Assembly: GCA_038240335.1 (NCBI GenBank)
Contig: JBBSDV010000011.1
Coordinates: 1 to 30,264, forward strand
Length of the DNA stretch: 30,264 nucleotides
Reading direction: 5' to 3'
DNA from: JBBSDV01 sp038240335
Lineage (GTDB): Bacteria; Chloroflexota; Dehalococcoidia; DSTF01; JACRBR01
Both the position numbers and the translations under genes were made by a program. A model generated the notes under the pieces. It made no database searches and had not been told where the DNA came from. It was given only the letters and a program-made list of their open reading frames with translations. Below, piece by piece: positions 15,787-24,512 of the stretch; position 1 is the first letter of the stretch; each line of letters starts with the position of its first letter.

Positions 15787-17985
15787 CTATTGCCCGCCCG
15801 CCGTTCCCGCCGTAACGAGAGGCGCTTCGGCCTCCCCACGCGGGCCATCGAGGCTCACGTTCGGGATGATCCGATCGAGCCATGATGGCAGCCACCAGTT
15901 GCGGTCGCCCAGCAGCTCCATCGTCGACGGCACGAGCACGAGCCGGACGATCGTCGCATCGACGAAGATCGCCGTCGCGAGGCCGATGCCGAACTCCTTG
16001 ATGACGCGCTCGTCGCCGAGCACGAACGAAAGGAACACGGTCACCATGATCGCCGCCGCCGCGGTGATCACGCGCGCCGTCGCCGCCAAACCGTGGCTCA
16101 CCGCCGAAGCGTTGTTGCGCGTGCGTAGGTACTCCTCCCGCACGCGGCTGATCAGGAACACTTCGTAGTCCATCGACAGGCCAAACAGGATCGCGAACAT
16201 CATCATCGGGATGAACGTTTCGATCGGCCCCTTGTCGATGCCGATGAAGCGCGAAAACCACCCCCACTGGAAGATCGCCACCAGCACGCCGTAGCTCGCG
16301 CCGATCGACAGGAGATTCATGATCGCCGCTTTTGCCGCGACCACGACCGACCGGAACACGACCGTAAGCAGGAAGAAGCTGAGGCCAATGACGCCGCCAA
16401 ATAGCAGCGGCATGCGCGAGCTGATGCGATCTTGCGAGTCAATTTGTCCGGGAATACCGCCGGTGAGGTACACGCGCGCCCCGCTGCCGGCCGTCGCGCC
16501 GGGCAGCACGCTGTCCCGCAGCTGATGGACGAGGGTGCGCGTGGCGCGATCCTGCGGAGAGCTCATCGGCACCACCGCAAGCACCGCGGTGTCGCCGGCC
16601 GGGTTTAGCGTCGGCGGCGACACCTGGGCAACGTTCGGGGTCGATGCCAGCGTCGACCGCAGCGCGTCAAGGCGATCGCCACCGCCCGCCGCTACGTCGG
16701 CGACAACAATCAGTCGTCCGTTAAATCCCGCACCGAAGCCCTTTGTAAGGAGGTCGTACGATCGGCGCGAGTGCATGGCGGTGGAACTGTTCCCCGCGTC
16801 AGTGAAGCCCAACTCCATCGACAGCGTCGGGGCCGCGAGCAACAGTAGGAGTGCTGCCGTGCCGAGGAAATACGGCAGCGGCCGCCGCTGGATCGCTTCA
16901 CTGAGACGATACCAGACGCTGCGCTCCGTCGGCCCCGTTTCAACGTGCAGAAACGGCAGCGACCAGCTGTCGATGCGATGACCGGCGAACGATAGCGCCG
17001 CCGGCATCAGCGTCGTCGCGACGAGCACGGCCAGCAAGACAACGATCGCGCCGGCAGTGCCCAGTGCGGCGACGAATGGCAGGCCCATGAGGAACAGCCC
17101 GAGGAACGCGACCGCGACTACCATGCCGGCAAAGATCACCGCGCGCCCAGATGTCGTCACCGCGAGCACGACTGCATCCTCAACGCTCGACCCGTTGTGC
17201 AAACCTTCGCGGAAGCGCGTCACGATCAGCAGGCTGTAGTCGATGCCGACGCCCAGGCCGATCATCGCCGCGAACTGCGGGCTGAAAACGGGAAACGACG
17301 CGAGGTTCGCGCCAAGACCGATCGCCGAGAATCCAGCGCCCAAACCGAACACGGCGGCGAGCACCGGCAGTCCCATGGCGATCACTGAGCCGAACGCGAC
17401 CAGCAGGATCAGCACCGCCGCGACCAGTCCGATCCATTCCGAGCCGAACGCCGGGTTCTCGTTTTGCTCAACGACGCGCCCACCTGTCTCCACGTGCAGC
17501 CCGTCCGCGTTCGCCCCATCAATCGTCTTTAGGAAGCTATTGAAACTGGCCGAGGAGACATCCGACGCTTTGTTCGTGAAGTGCACCGTTGCGCGCGCAA
17601 TCGTGCCGTCCTGTGAGATCGCGCGCTGCGCGTCGAACGGCGACTCTACCGAGGCCACTTCTGGAATTGCCGCCACGTCCGCGAGAACGGCCTCGATGCG
17701 CGGCCGGGTCGCCGGGCTCGTAATACCGGCGGACGCTTCGAAGACGACGTCCGCTGAGTCGCCCGCGCGCGCGGGAAAGCGCTGCTGCAGGAGGTTCTGC
17801 GCCTTCTCCGTCTCAGATCCAGGAATCTTGAACTCGGAGACGAACTTGCCCCCGAAAAACAGGTTTGCGACGATCAGGCCGGCGAGGATCGCAACCCACG
17901 CGAGCACAACGAGTCCGCGCCGGCGATAGGTGAATCGCGCCCATCGTTCGAGCACGCCCTGATTCGGCGGTGATGTCTGCGCCAT
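15787..17985 (-). CDS. MMPL-family RND transporter
   Basis: A 732-residue inner-membrane transporter with the duplicated RND/MMPL layout: a first TM helix (about 27-47, GLVVLAWVAILAGLIVANLF), an extracytoplasmic domain (about 50-190), five clustered helices including GLGVGIDYSLLIVTRFREGL, then TM7, a second external domain (about 400-530) and a second helix cluster with FGLSMDYEVFLISRVREEYL. The GxGxDY and GLSMDYE segments carry the Asp/Tyr residues of the proton relay. MMPL proteins move lipids or other hydrophobic compounds using the proton gradient; the substrate here is unknown. CGGAG lies 5-6 nt before the ATG at 17985. It is divergent from the hydrolase gene, with an ATCAC...GTGAT dyad between them. 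Confidence 0.93.
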   Translation of the reverse strand: MAQTSPPNQGVLERWARFTYRRRGLVVLAWVAILAGLIVANLFFGGKFVSEFKIPGSETEKAQNLLQQRFPARAGDSADVVFEASAGITSPATRPRIEAVLADVAAIPEVASVESPFDAQRAISQDGTIARATVHFTNKASDVSSASFNSFLKTIDGANADGLHVETGGRVVEQNENPAFGSEWIGLVAAVLILLVAFGSVIAMGLPVLAAVFGLGAGFSAIGLGANLASFPVFSPQFAAMIGLGVGIDYSLLIVTRFREGLHNGSSVEDAVVLAVTTSGRAVIFAGMVVAVAFLGLFLMGLPFVAALGTAGAIVVLLAVLVATTLMPAALSFAGHRIDSWSLPFLHVETGPTERSVWYRLSEAIQRRPLPYFLGTAALLLLLAAPTLSMELGFTDAGNSSTAMHSRRSYDLLTKGFGAGFNGRLIVVADVAAGGGDRLDALRSTLASTPNVAQVSPPTLNPAGDTAVLAVVPMSSPQDRATRTLVHQLRDSVLPGATAGSGARVYLTGGIPGQIDSQDRISSRMPLLFGGVIGLSFFLLTVVFRSVVVAAKAAIMNLLSIGASYGVLVAIFQWGWFSRFIGIDKGPIETFIPMMMFAILFGLSMDYEVFLISRVREEYLRTRNNASAVSHGLAATARVITAAAAIMVTVFLSFVLGDERVIKEFGIGLATAIFVDATIVRLVLVPSTMELLGDRNWWLPSWLDRIIPNVSLDGPRGEAEAPLVTAGTAGGQ

Positions 17986-18156
17986 GGTTCTCCGCTTCTA
18001 ATGAATCACGATGATGGTGGAAATGACGTGTGATCAGCTTAGCATCCGCCACGTTCAATGCTCGTTTGGCGACGCGCCGCGGACGTACCTGCTCGGGGGC
18101 GTCGGACGCTCAAGACGAGCAGTCGAACCGAACGCCGCCAGCCGTTACGCTGTGCC

Positions 18157-19041
18157 ATGACCGAGACACATCGCTTCATCGAGGCCAACGGCGTTCGCTT
18201 CCACTATGTCGAGGAAGGCACTGGGCCGCTCGTTCTGCTGCTCCACGGCTTCCCCGAGTGCTGGTATTCGTGGCGGAAGCAGCTCCCGGTGCTCGCCGCG
18301 GCCGGCTATCACGCCGTCGCACCGGACATGCGCGGCTACAACCTCACGGATAAACCGAAGGACGGCTACAACATCGAATCGCTCGTCGATGACGTCGCCG
18401 CGCTCGCGCGCGCGCTCGGTGACCCGCCGATTCACCTCGTCGGCCACGATTGGGGCGCCATCGTCGCGTGGCAAGTCGCCTGGCGCAGACCGGATCTGCT
18501 GCGCTCCCTCACGATCATGAACGTGCCGCATCCGGCCGCATTCGCTCGCTACCTGCGCTCCCACCCGCGGCAGATGCTGAAGAGCATCTACATGCTGCTG
18601 TTCCAGATCCCCTGGCTGCCGGAGCGCGTCCTCACCCGCAACCACGCTGTCGCGATCGGCCGTGTTTTCCGCGATTCCGCGGCAGACCGCGACGCGTTCT
18701 CGGACGCGGATCTCGACGTTTACCGCGAGGCGTTCTTGCGTCCGGGCGCCGCGCGCAGCAGCTTAAACTACTACCGCCAAGCCGTCCGCCAGGGCCTCGG
18801 CGTCCTGCCAGACTCGCCGATACGCGTCCCCACGCTCGTCCTCTGGGGGGAGAAGGATCGCGTCCTCGAGCAAGCGATGAACGACGACCTGGGCCGCTGG
18901 GTCGACGACCTGACGTTCAAGCCGATCCCCGATTGCGCGCACTGGACGCAGCAGGAGGCGCCGGACGTCGTGAATACGGAGCTGCTGGCGTGGCTGCGGG
19001 CGCACGACGTCGCGGCTGACGTCGTCCTTAGTCGTCCTTAA
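18157..19041 (+). CDS. Alpha/beta hydrolase, epoxide-hydrolase-like
   Basis: A 294-residue alpha/beta-hydrolase. HGFPECWYSWR (30-40) forms the oxyanion hole as in epoxide hydrolases, GHDWGA gives nucleophile Asp98, WGEKDRVLE gives the acid Asp234, and CAHWTQQE the base His262. NVPHP after the nucleophile strand and a cap-domain LNYYR, with a candidate epoxide-polarising Tyr, support soluble epoxide hydrolase activity; haloalkane dehalogenase is less likely because of the missing halide-binding Trp context. The ATG at 18157 has no Shine-Dalgarno site, but TACGCT ends 5 nt upstream. The gene's last codons fall in a tandem 10-bp duplication (gtcgtcctta twice, 19021-19040). Confidence 0.9.
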   Translation: MTETHRFIEANGVRFHYVEEGTGPLVLLLHGFPECWYSWRKQLPVLAAAGYHAVAPDMRGYNLTDKPKDGYNIESLVDDVAALARALGDPPIHLVGHDWGAIVAWQVAWRRPDLLRSLTIMNVPHPAAFARYLRSHPRQMLKSIYMLLFQIPWLPERVLTRNHAVAIGRVFRDSAADRDAFSDADLDVYREAFLRPGAARSSLNYYRQAVRQGLGVLPDSPIRVPTLVLWGEKDRVLEQAMNDDLGRWVDDLTFKPIPDCAHWTQQEAPDVVNTELLAWLRAHDVAADVVLSRP

Positions 19042-19092
19042 GGGAATGTGAGCGTCCTTTAGCGAGCGCACTCCGCTACCGATCATCCTGTA

Positions 19093-19111
19093 GCCCCGGC
19101 GCGAGCGGGGC
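19093..19111 (+). promoter_or_regulatory. Hairpin just upstream of a ribosome-binding site
   Basis: GCCCCG (19093-19098) and CGGGGC (19106-19111) pair around a 7-nt loop. The stem ends 2-3 nt before the AAGGAG (19114-19119) of the next gene, and 51 bp after the hydrolase stop. It may end hydrolase transcripts or modulate translation of the next gene. Confidence 0.4.
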
Positions 19112-19126
19112 CGAAGGAGCATCGCT

Positions 19127-19555
19127 TTGGGCGATACCGCAAATTGGGAGTTCGCTGCCGCAGTCGCCGCCGTGACGATCGGTCTTGGCGGCATGCTGCT
19201 ATTCACGGTCATCGGCGCAATCGGCTCCTGGCGGCTGCTGGCTTCCGCTGCCACCGCTCCTGACGTTGCGCCGGAAGCCAGCCCCGCGGCACCGGCGTCG
19301 AGCAATTCGGCCATGCCAACCTCCTCCCTGACGGAAGGCGCGTCGCACCTATCGAACCTGCGCCTGCAGGCCGAAACTCTACTCGAGCAGCAATCGCGGC
19401 TGCAGGACACGTTCGGGCGGCTAGTAGCAGCGGGGGTACTCGAGGCTGAAGCGCCTTCAGTTCGGCTGCAGGATCTCGACGCCGCTATCAGCGATCTCGA
19501 TGCAAAGCTGGATCGGGTGATCGCCGCAGTTGCGAATCTCGATCAGCACACGTAG
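19127..19555 (+). CDS. Membrane-anchored coiled-coil protein, unknown function
   Basis: A 142-residue protein with one N-terminal transmembrane helix (about residues 10-32, AVAAVTIGLGGMLLFTVIGAIG), an Ala/Pro/Ser-rich linker (40-70), and a heptad-patterned segment (about 78-140, LRLQAETLLEQQSRLQ to LDAKLDRVIAAVANLD). The start is TTG, fixed by AAGGAG 7 nt upstream. It is followed after 14 bp by the GAF/GGDEF-like gene on the same strand and may tether that product to the membrane; this is inference. I recognise no family. Confidence 0.72.
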   Translation: MGDTANWEFAAAVAAVTIGLGGMLLFTVIGAIGSWRLLASAATAPDVAPEASPAAPASSNSAMPTSSLTEGASHLSNLRLQAETLLEQQSRLQDTFGRLVAAGVLEAEAPSVRLQDLDAAISDLDAKLDRVIAAVANLDQHT

Positions 19556-19569
19556 CAGAGGAGCATGCC

Positions 19570-20610
19570 ATGGCTCGCCGCACCGACAGCATCACCTTCG
19601 ACGACGCGATCTCGGCCGTCATGTCGCAGCTTCTTCCGATCCACGCCGCCGTCACGCTCGACTGGCTGGTCGACGCGGTGACAGCGTCCGCCGAGCAAAT
19701 CCTTGGCGCCGCGTACGCATTCGTCTACTTCGAAGAGCAAGATGGCCGCCTCGAACGCAAGAATCCCGCTTCCGAATTGCGGCGCCGCACCTTGCAGCGC
19801 GCGATTGACGCCTTCGGCAAGGATGCCTTCGGCGCGAAACTCGATCCGCGGCGCCTGCCGACCCTCGCCGAAGCGCTCGACTCCGGCGCACCGATCTCCG
19901 CGACTGCTGCCGCCGTCCTGAGCGGCGTCGCCAACGAGGCGACCGCGTCGGCGGCGCAGAAGCACCTTGGCGTCGCCGCCGTCTCCGTCGCTCCGATGCA
20001 GTCCGCCGGCGAGCGGGTCGGCACGCTGATCCTGCTGCTCAACCGCGAACCGGATGCGAGTCAGCTCAAGCTCTTCGCCGACCACGTCGCCTGCGCGGTG
20101 GTCAATCTCCGGCAAACGGTCGCCGCGCGCGAAAGCGGATCGATCGACGTCGTCCGTTCCGTGTTCGATGCCCGCAAGCTCGAAAGCGAGCTGCAGCGCG
20201 AGCTCGCGCGCGCGGAGCGGTACCACCGCGAGGTCTCGATCGCCGTCATCGAGGCGACGAACCTGCGTCTCCTGCGCGAGCGCTTCGGCGCATTCCTCAC
20301 CGATCGGCTGCTCCAGCGTCTGGGCGGCGTGCTCGCCCAGAACTCGCGCGACATCGACGTCATCGGCGCCTACAAGGAGAGCGGCTACACGATGATCCTC
20401 ACCGAGGCCACGCCGGACGGAGCGCTACTCGCCGCGGAGCGCCTGCTGGCCCTGGCCCGCGGCACCGCGATCGAGGGCGACAGCGTGCCCGAACTAGAGC
20501 TGCATCTCGCGATGGGCTGGGCATCGTCGCCGAACGACGGCTCCACAACCGATGCTCTCTTCGCGGCGACCGAGCGCCGCATGTACGGTCTCGAGTCGGA
20601 GGTCGCGTAA
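19570..20610 (+). CDS. GAF-like plus degenerate GGDEF protein
   Basis: A 346-residue soluble protein. Residues about 25-185 resemble a GAF sensor, with helix-strand pattern and VSVAPMQSAGERVGTLILLL near its end. Residues about 195-345 have the GGDEF fold: FDARKLESELQRELARAERY, then EATN (228-231) where active enzymes have the Mg-binding D-x-D, RDIDVIGAY, and KESGY (269-273) in place of GGDEF. It should therefore be unable to make c-di-GMP; it may bind nucleotide or act as a partner. No RxxD inhibitory site is evident. GAGGAG lies 6 nt before the ATG. It follows the TM/coiled-coil gene by 14 bp, so the two probably form an operon. Confidence 0.8.
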   Translation: MARRTDSITFDDAISAVMSQLLPIHAAVTLDWLVDAVTASAEQILGAAYAFVYFEEQDGRLERKNPASELRRRTLQRAIDAFGKDAFGAKLDPRRLPTLAEALDSGAPISATAAAVLSGVANEATASAAQKHLGVAAVSVAPMQSAGERVGTLILLLNREPDASQLKLFADHVACAVVNLRQTVAARESGSIDVVRSVFDARKLESELQRELARAERYHREVSIAVIEATNLRLLRERFGAFLTDRLLQRLGGVLAQNSRDIDVIGAYKESGYTMILTEATPDGALLAAERLLALARGTAIEGDSVPELELHLAMGWASSPNDGSTTDALFAATERRMYGLESEVA

Positions 20611-21102
20611 GCGGCGGTTTCACCGTTCAGCCTCACAGTTTCGAATCAGCATCGGAATCATTCAAAATTCCGTGCTCGCTCGAAGTCGCAGGCGCCGATG
20701 CGGCTGCAGTTGCGCGACGCCGCCGTCCTTCGCCGCGCGCGGGCGATCGCTTTTACGTGGTCATCGTTGATCGCCGCGAACGCACCTGAACTGACCGCCG
20801 TCGTCGCCAACAGCACGCCAGCGGCTTGTTCGACCTCACAACGGCGGAGGCGGTAAGCGGGAGTCAGGAAGGGCCCGAGCACGGGATAGTTCAAGCAAGC
20901 AAGGCGGCGCTCGGGCCCCTCCGTCATCGGGTGTGACCGGCGGGGCTGAGCGAAGTTACACCACCCGTCTCAGATCCGTCAAGTAGCCGCGTCAACAGCG
21001 CCTGACCCGAAGCCGAAAGCGCACGCCTACACGATTTGGTCAGTCGCGAACCCGAGAGTAGGCGACGCTTGACGCGCGCTCACGCCGTGGCGACGATACG
21101 TC
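20611..21102. other. 492-bp intergenic region with a 10-bp inverted repeat and a promoter
   Basis: No convincing gene is present. A perfect 10-bp inverted repeat GGGCCCGAGC (20871-20880) / GCTCGGGCCC (20909-20918) encloses 28 nt and could form a stem in RNA of either strand. At the right end TTGACG (21069-21074), 17 bp and GACGAT (21092-21097) form a candidate promoter only 5 nt before the start of the next gene. An 89-codon minus-strand frame (20658-20927) spans the repeat but has no recognisable domain. Confidence 0.4.
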
Positions 21103-22179
21103 ATGGCATCGGAAACTCGGCCTTCGGTGGGCATCATGTGGCGCGGCGATCCGTCGGTCGCCACCGAACGGGCGCAGCCCAGCGGCCGCCTGCGTCCCGT
21201 CTTCGACGCGCTCGCCGATGCTGGGTTGCAACCTATCGGCGTCGTCTACTCGGATGGCGCGGCCAGCGATGTGTATCGGCAACTCCTTCAGCTGCGGGCC
21301 GTGCTCGTGTGGGTTGATCCGATATCCGCCGGTCAGGATCGGTCAACTCTCGACGGCATGCTTCGTGACGTCGCGGCACGTGGAGTGTGGGTGAGTGCGC
21401 ACCCCGACACAATCATGAAGATGGGCACGAAGGAAGTGCTGTTCGCAACGAGGAACCTCGGATGGGGCAGCGATGTGCGGCTGTACCGCTCGTTCGGCGA
21501 CTTCAAGCGAGAGTTCCCTGCAAGCATCGTAGAAGCCGGGCCGCGCGTCCTGAAGCGCCACCGCGGCAATGGCGGCATCGGCGTCTGGAAGGTGGAACTC
21601 GCGCCGGCCGCGGACGTCACGACAACTGACGGGGACGTCGCGGTCATCGTGCAGGATGCCGAACACCGCGACGAGATCACCCGCAGCGTTCCGCTCGCCG
21701 CATTTATCGACGAACTGCGAGAACATGTCTCAGACGACGACCCTCTCATCGACCAGATCTTCGAGCCACGAATCGTCGATGGCATGGTCCGTTGCTACAT
21801 GGTCGAGAACACGGTCGCCGGCTTCGCCTTGCAGTCGCCTTCGCCCGCGGGACCTTCCGATGGGTCATCTCGCCGTGTGTTCGGGTTGCCCTCGGCAAAG
21901 ACAATGTTCCCCGAGACCGAGCCCCGGTTCCAGGCGGTTCGGAGCAACATGGAGTCCGCGTGGGTACCCGGAATGCAGGAGATGCTGGCCCTCGACCGGG
22001 AGGCCTTGCCGGTGCTCTGGGACGCCGACTTTCTCTTCGGCCCAAAGACCAATGATGGCGAGGACACTTACGTGCTCTGCGAGATCAACGTCAGCTGCGT
22101 GACGCCATTCCCCGACGCCGTTCCTTCGCGCCTGGCGCTCGCCGTTGCAAACCGGCTGCGTAGCGCTGCAGCTAACTGA
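21103..22179 (+). CDS. Cj0069-family ATP-grasp-like protein
   Basis: A 358-residue protein that matches what I recall of the Cj0069 family: GIMWRGDPS at the N-terminus, VLVWVDPISAGQDRSTLD, GVWVSAHPDTIMKMGTKEVL, LGWGSDVRLYRS, and the central VLKRHRGNGGIGVWKVE, which resembles an ATP-grasp nucleotide-binding loop. LWDADFLFG and YVLCEINVSCVTPFPD near the C-terminus resemble the ATP-grasp metal site (E-x-N). The expected chemistry is ATP-dependent carboxylate-amine/thiol ligation, but no substrate is known for the family. No Shine-Dalgarno site precedes the ATG; TTGACG-17-GACGAT places the start point about at the ATG, so the gene is probably leaderless and stands alone. Confidence 0.8.
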   Translation: MASETRPSVGIMWRGDPSVATERAQPSGRLRPVFDALADAGLQPIGVVYSDGAASDVYRQLLQLRAVLVWVDPISAGQDRSTLDGMLRDVAARGVWVSAHPDTIMKMGTKEVLFATRNLGWGSDVRLYRSFGDFKREFPASIVEAGPRVLKRHRGNGGIGVWKVELAPAADVTTTDGDVAVIVQDAEHRDEITRSVPLAAFIDELREHVSDDDPLIDQIFEPRIVDGMVRCYMVENTVAGFALQSPSPAGPSDGSSRRVFGLPSAKTMFPETEPRFQAVRSNMESAWVPGMQEMLALDREALPVLWDADFLFGPKTNDGEDTYVLCEINVSCVTPFPDAVPSRLALAVANRLRSAAAN

Positions 22180-22212
22180 ACCCAGACGGCATGCCCGCAA
22201 GCAGAGCGAACA

Positions 22213-23901
22213 CTAGGCCGCCGGCGTCGCGGCGGCGATCTCGCGGTCGAGCTGCGCGAAACCCATTGGGCCGAGGTTGAGCGCCGTCGTGTGAAACTCC
22301 TTCAGGTCGAACGCGGCCCCCAGCCGCTGCTTCGCCGATTCGCGCGCCGCCGTCCATGCCCGCTCGCCGACCTTGTAGCTGATTGCCTGCGACGGCCAGC
22401 CCAGGTAGCGCACGACCTCGCTCGCCATGATCTCCGCCGGCCAGAGGCTCCGCTCCACCGCGAACGCCAGCGCCAGATCGTGGTTCCACGTCTCCCCCGG
22501 GTGGAAGCGCTCGCTCTGCGGGATCTGCTTTTCGAGGTGCATGCCAATATCGATGATCACCCGCACGCAGCGCATCGCCTGAGCGCTGAGCATGCCGAGA
22601 TAGTAGTCCGGGTTTTCGAGATAGCCGAGTTCGCCCATCAGCCGCTCGGCGTACAGCGCCCAGCCCTCGCCGTGGCCGGAAATAAACGCCGCTGTGCGTT
22701 GATAGCGCGACAGCTCCTGCCCCAGGCACTTCACCGCGCCGACCTGCAAGTGATGGCCCGGCACGCCTTCGTGGTACGCGGTCGTTACTTCCCGCCACAT
22801 CGGGAAGCGCGTCCGCGTGCCGATCGGCCACCACGTCCGGCCGGGCCGGGCGAAGTCCTCCGATGGCCCGCTGTAGTAAGGAGCGAGCGCGCCGCCCGCC
22901 GGCGGGATCATGACTTCCACGCGCTTGATCCTCGGATCGATCGCGAAGTGCGCGCCGTCAAGCTCGTCGAGCGCGCCATCGTGCACCTCCTGCAACCAGC
23001 CGCGAAATGCATCGACGCCGTCGAGCGTCCGCGCTGGATCCGTTTCCAGCAGCTCGCGCGCTTCGAGCACACTCGCGCCCGGCTTGATCTTCGCCGCCGT
23101 CGCCGCCAGCTCACCCTCGACGCGGTACAGCTCTTCCCAGCCCCAAGCATAGGTCTCGTCGAGATCGAGGGTCGCGCCATTCGATGCGCGGGACGCGATC
23201 TCGTAGCGCTCGCGGCCCGAGGCGTCGCGTTCCGGCGCGGCGGGAAGGTACGTGTCGAGCAGATAGCCGCGCATCGCCGCGTACGCTTGCGCCGCCGCAT
23301 CAGCGCCGCGCTCGATGTCGCCACGCATCGCGTCCGATGCGAGGCCGCTCGCCGCGTAGCTGTCGACGATGCCGCTGAAGAACGAAGGCCCGCCCGCCGC
23401 TCCGGACCACGTCTCGGCCTGCTTCGCGCACTCGCGCGCGAGCCGCTGCGACGACATCTTGCCGGCCGCGCGCCCCGCTTCAAGCGTCTCGCGATACTTC
23501 GCCAGCGCGTCCGGCAGCAGCCGCAGCCGCGACGCGATGTTCTCCCAATCCGGCTCGGTGACGCGCGGCATCTGATCGAAAACGGAGCGCAATCCGCCGA
23601 GCGGGCTGCCGATCGTCCGCAAACTGCGGTAGTACTCGCCGCTGTCGTACGCGTCGAGACGGACGCCCAGGCGCTCCGTGATCACATCGCGCGCGATCCG
23701 ATCGCGCTCGCCGGCGATCGGCGCATGCGCGATATCGCTCAGCGTCCGTCGATCGAGGGCGGCGGTCGCGGCGAATCCGTCGGGCGAGTAGTCGGTCAGC
23801 TTGTCGTCGTGGCCGGCGACACCCCAGGCTGTCGCGACGTTGGGGTCGAGCGCTGCCAGTTCGTCGACGTAGGCGTCGGCGATCTCGTAGATCTTCGTCA
23901 T
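22213..23901 (-). CDS. DUF885-family metallopeptidase-like protein
   Basis: A 562-residue DUF885 protein. The predicted zinc site is HEGVPGHHLQ around residue 375, preceded by TTAY and followed further on by the GHGEGWALYAERLM segment, both hallmarks of this family; GMHLEKQIP and FHPGETWNHDLALAF are also typical. There is no signal peptide in this reading, although some homologues are secreted. Peptidase activity is predicted for the family but poorly demonstrated. AAGGAG lies 10 nt before the ATG. It follows the Cys-rich protein gene by 27 bp on the same strand, so the two are likely cotranscribed. Confidence 0.9.
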   Translation of the reverse strand: MTKIYEIADAYVDELAALDPNVATAWGVAGHDDKLTDYSPDGFAATAALDRRTLSDIAHAPIAGERDRIARDVITERLGVRLDAYDSGEYYRSLRTIGSPLGGLRSVFDQMPRVTEPDWENIASRLRLLPDALAKYRETLEAGRAAGKMSSQRLARECAKQAETWSGAAGGPSFFSGIVDSYAASGLASDAMRGDIERGADAAAQAYAAMRGYLLDTYLPAAPERDASGRERYEIASRASNGATLDLDETYAWGWEELYRVEGELAATAAKIKPGASVLEARELLETDPARTLDGVDAFRGWLQEVHDGALDELDGAHFAIDPRIKRVEVMIPPAGGALAPYYSGPSEDFARPGRTWWPIGTRTRFPMWREVTTAYHEGVPGHHLQVGAVKCLGQELSRYQRTAAFISGHGEGWALYAERLMGELGYLENPDYYLGMLSAQAMRCVRVIIDIGMHLEKQIPQSERFHPGETWNHDLALAFAVERSLWPAEIMASEVVRYLGWPSQAISYKVGERAWTAARESAKQRLGAAFDLKEFHTTALNLGPMGFAQLDREIAAATPAA

Positions 23902-23928
23902 ATCGCCGATGCTCCTTGCCGGCGGCCA

Positions 23929-24282
23929 CTACGCCATCGCGGCCATCTCCCGGCACGACTCGGCGCACGAGCGGCAGGCCTCGGCGCAAAGCTGCATCTG
24001 CTCGTCGTCGCCGAAGCGCTCGCACTCGGTCGCGCACTGCTCGCAGATCTTCGCGCAAGCGTCGCACGTTAGCACATGACGCTTCGACTCGCGCAGCATG
24101 AAATTGGCGCTGGTCTGGCAGATCTCCGCGCAGTCGAGCATCAGCGCGAGGTGCTGCGGCTTCACGTGTTCGCCGCCCATCTCGATGCAGTAGGTGATCG
24201 TGTCCGCGCACACGTTGTGGCAGTTCGAGCACTCCTCGATGCACTCCTGCATCTTGTCGATCATCGTCTCCGTCTCGCGCAT
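23929..24282 (-). CDS. Four-helix-bundle Cys-rich copper-binding protein (Csp3/DUF326-like)
   Basis: A 117-residue protein with 16 cysteines arranged along helices as CxxxC and CxxC (Cys 14, 18, 21, 25, 32, 51, 55, 73, 76, 80, 83, 87, 99, 103, 106 and 110). This is the layout of copper storage proteins, which hold many Cu(I) ions inside a four-helix bundle. Without a signal peptide it fits the cytosolic Csp3 type. GGAGGTG lies 5 nt before the ATG. Expression with a DUF885 protein 27 bp downstream is unusual; no copper ATPase, CueR or CsoR is in the window. Confidence 0.88.
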   Translation of the reverse strand: MRETETMIDKMQECIEECSNCHNVCADTITYCIEMGGEHVKPQHLALMLDCAEICQTSANFMLRESKRHVLTCDACAKICEQCATECERFGDDEQMQLCAEACRSCAESCREMAAMA

Positions 24283-24512
24283 GTAGCACCTCCGATTTTT
24301 GCGCCAGTTTCCTGTACAGCGTATGAAGCGCGACGAAGGATCGACATAGCCCGCTCCGCCCGAATTCTGATCGGCGTTCTCCGAGCGGATCCGGTCTTCA
24401 GACGTTCCGCCCGCCGCGTTCGCCGCCTATAAACAGGCGTCAGATTCGTCCGTGCGAACGAGAGCCCTTCATCGCTTCGCGCCGTAGCAATGGATGCTCG
24501 ATACTTTCGCAC

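Noticed and set aside
20658..20927. An 89-codon minus-strand frame in the intergenic region
   Set aside because: No recognisable domain, no ribosome-binding site, and it spans the inverted repeat; coding status unsupported.
22291..24072. A 593-codon plus-strand open frame opposite the DUF885 gene
   Set aside because: Low-complexity Arg-rich antisense frame; the minus strand encodes a clear DUF885 protein over the same span.
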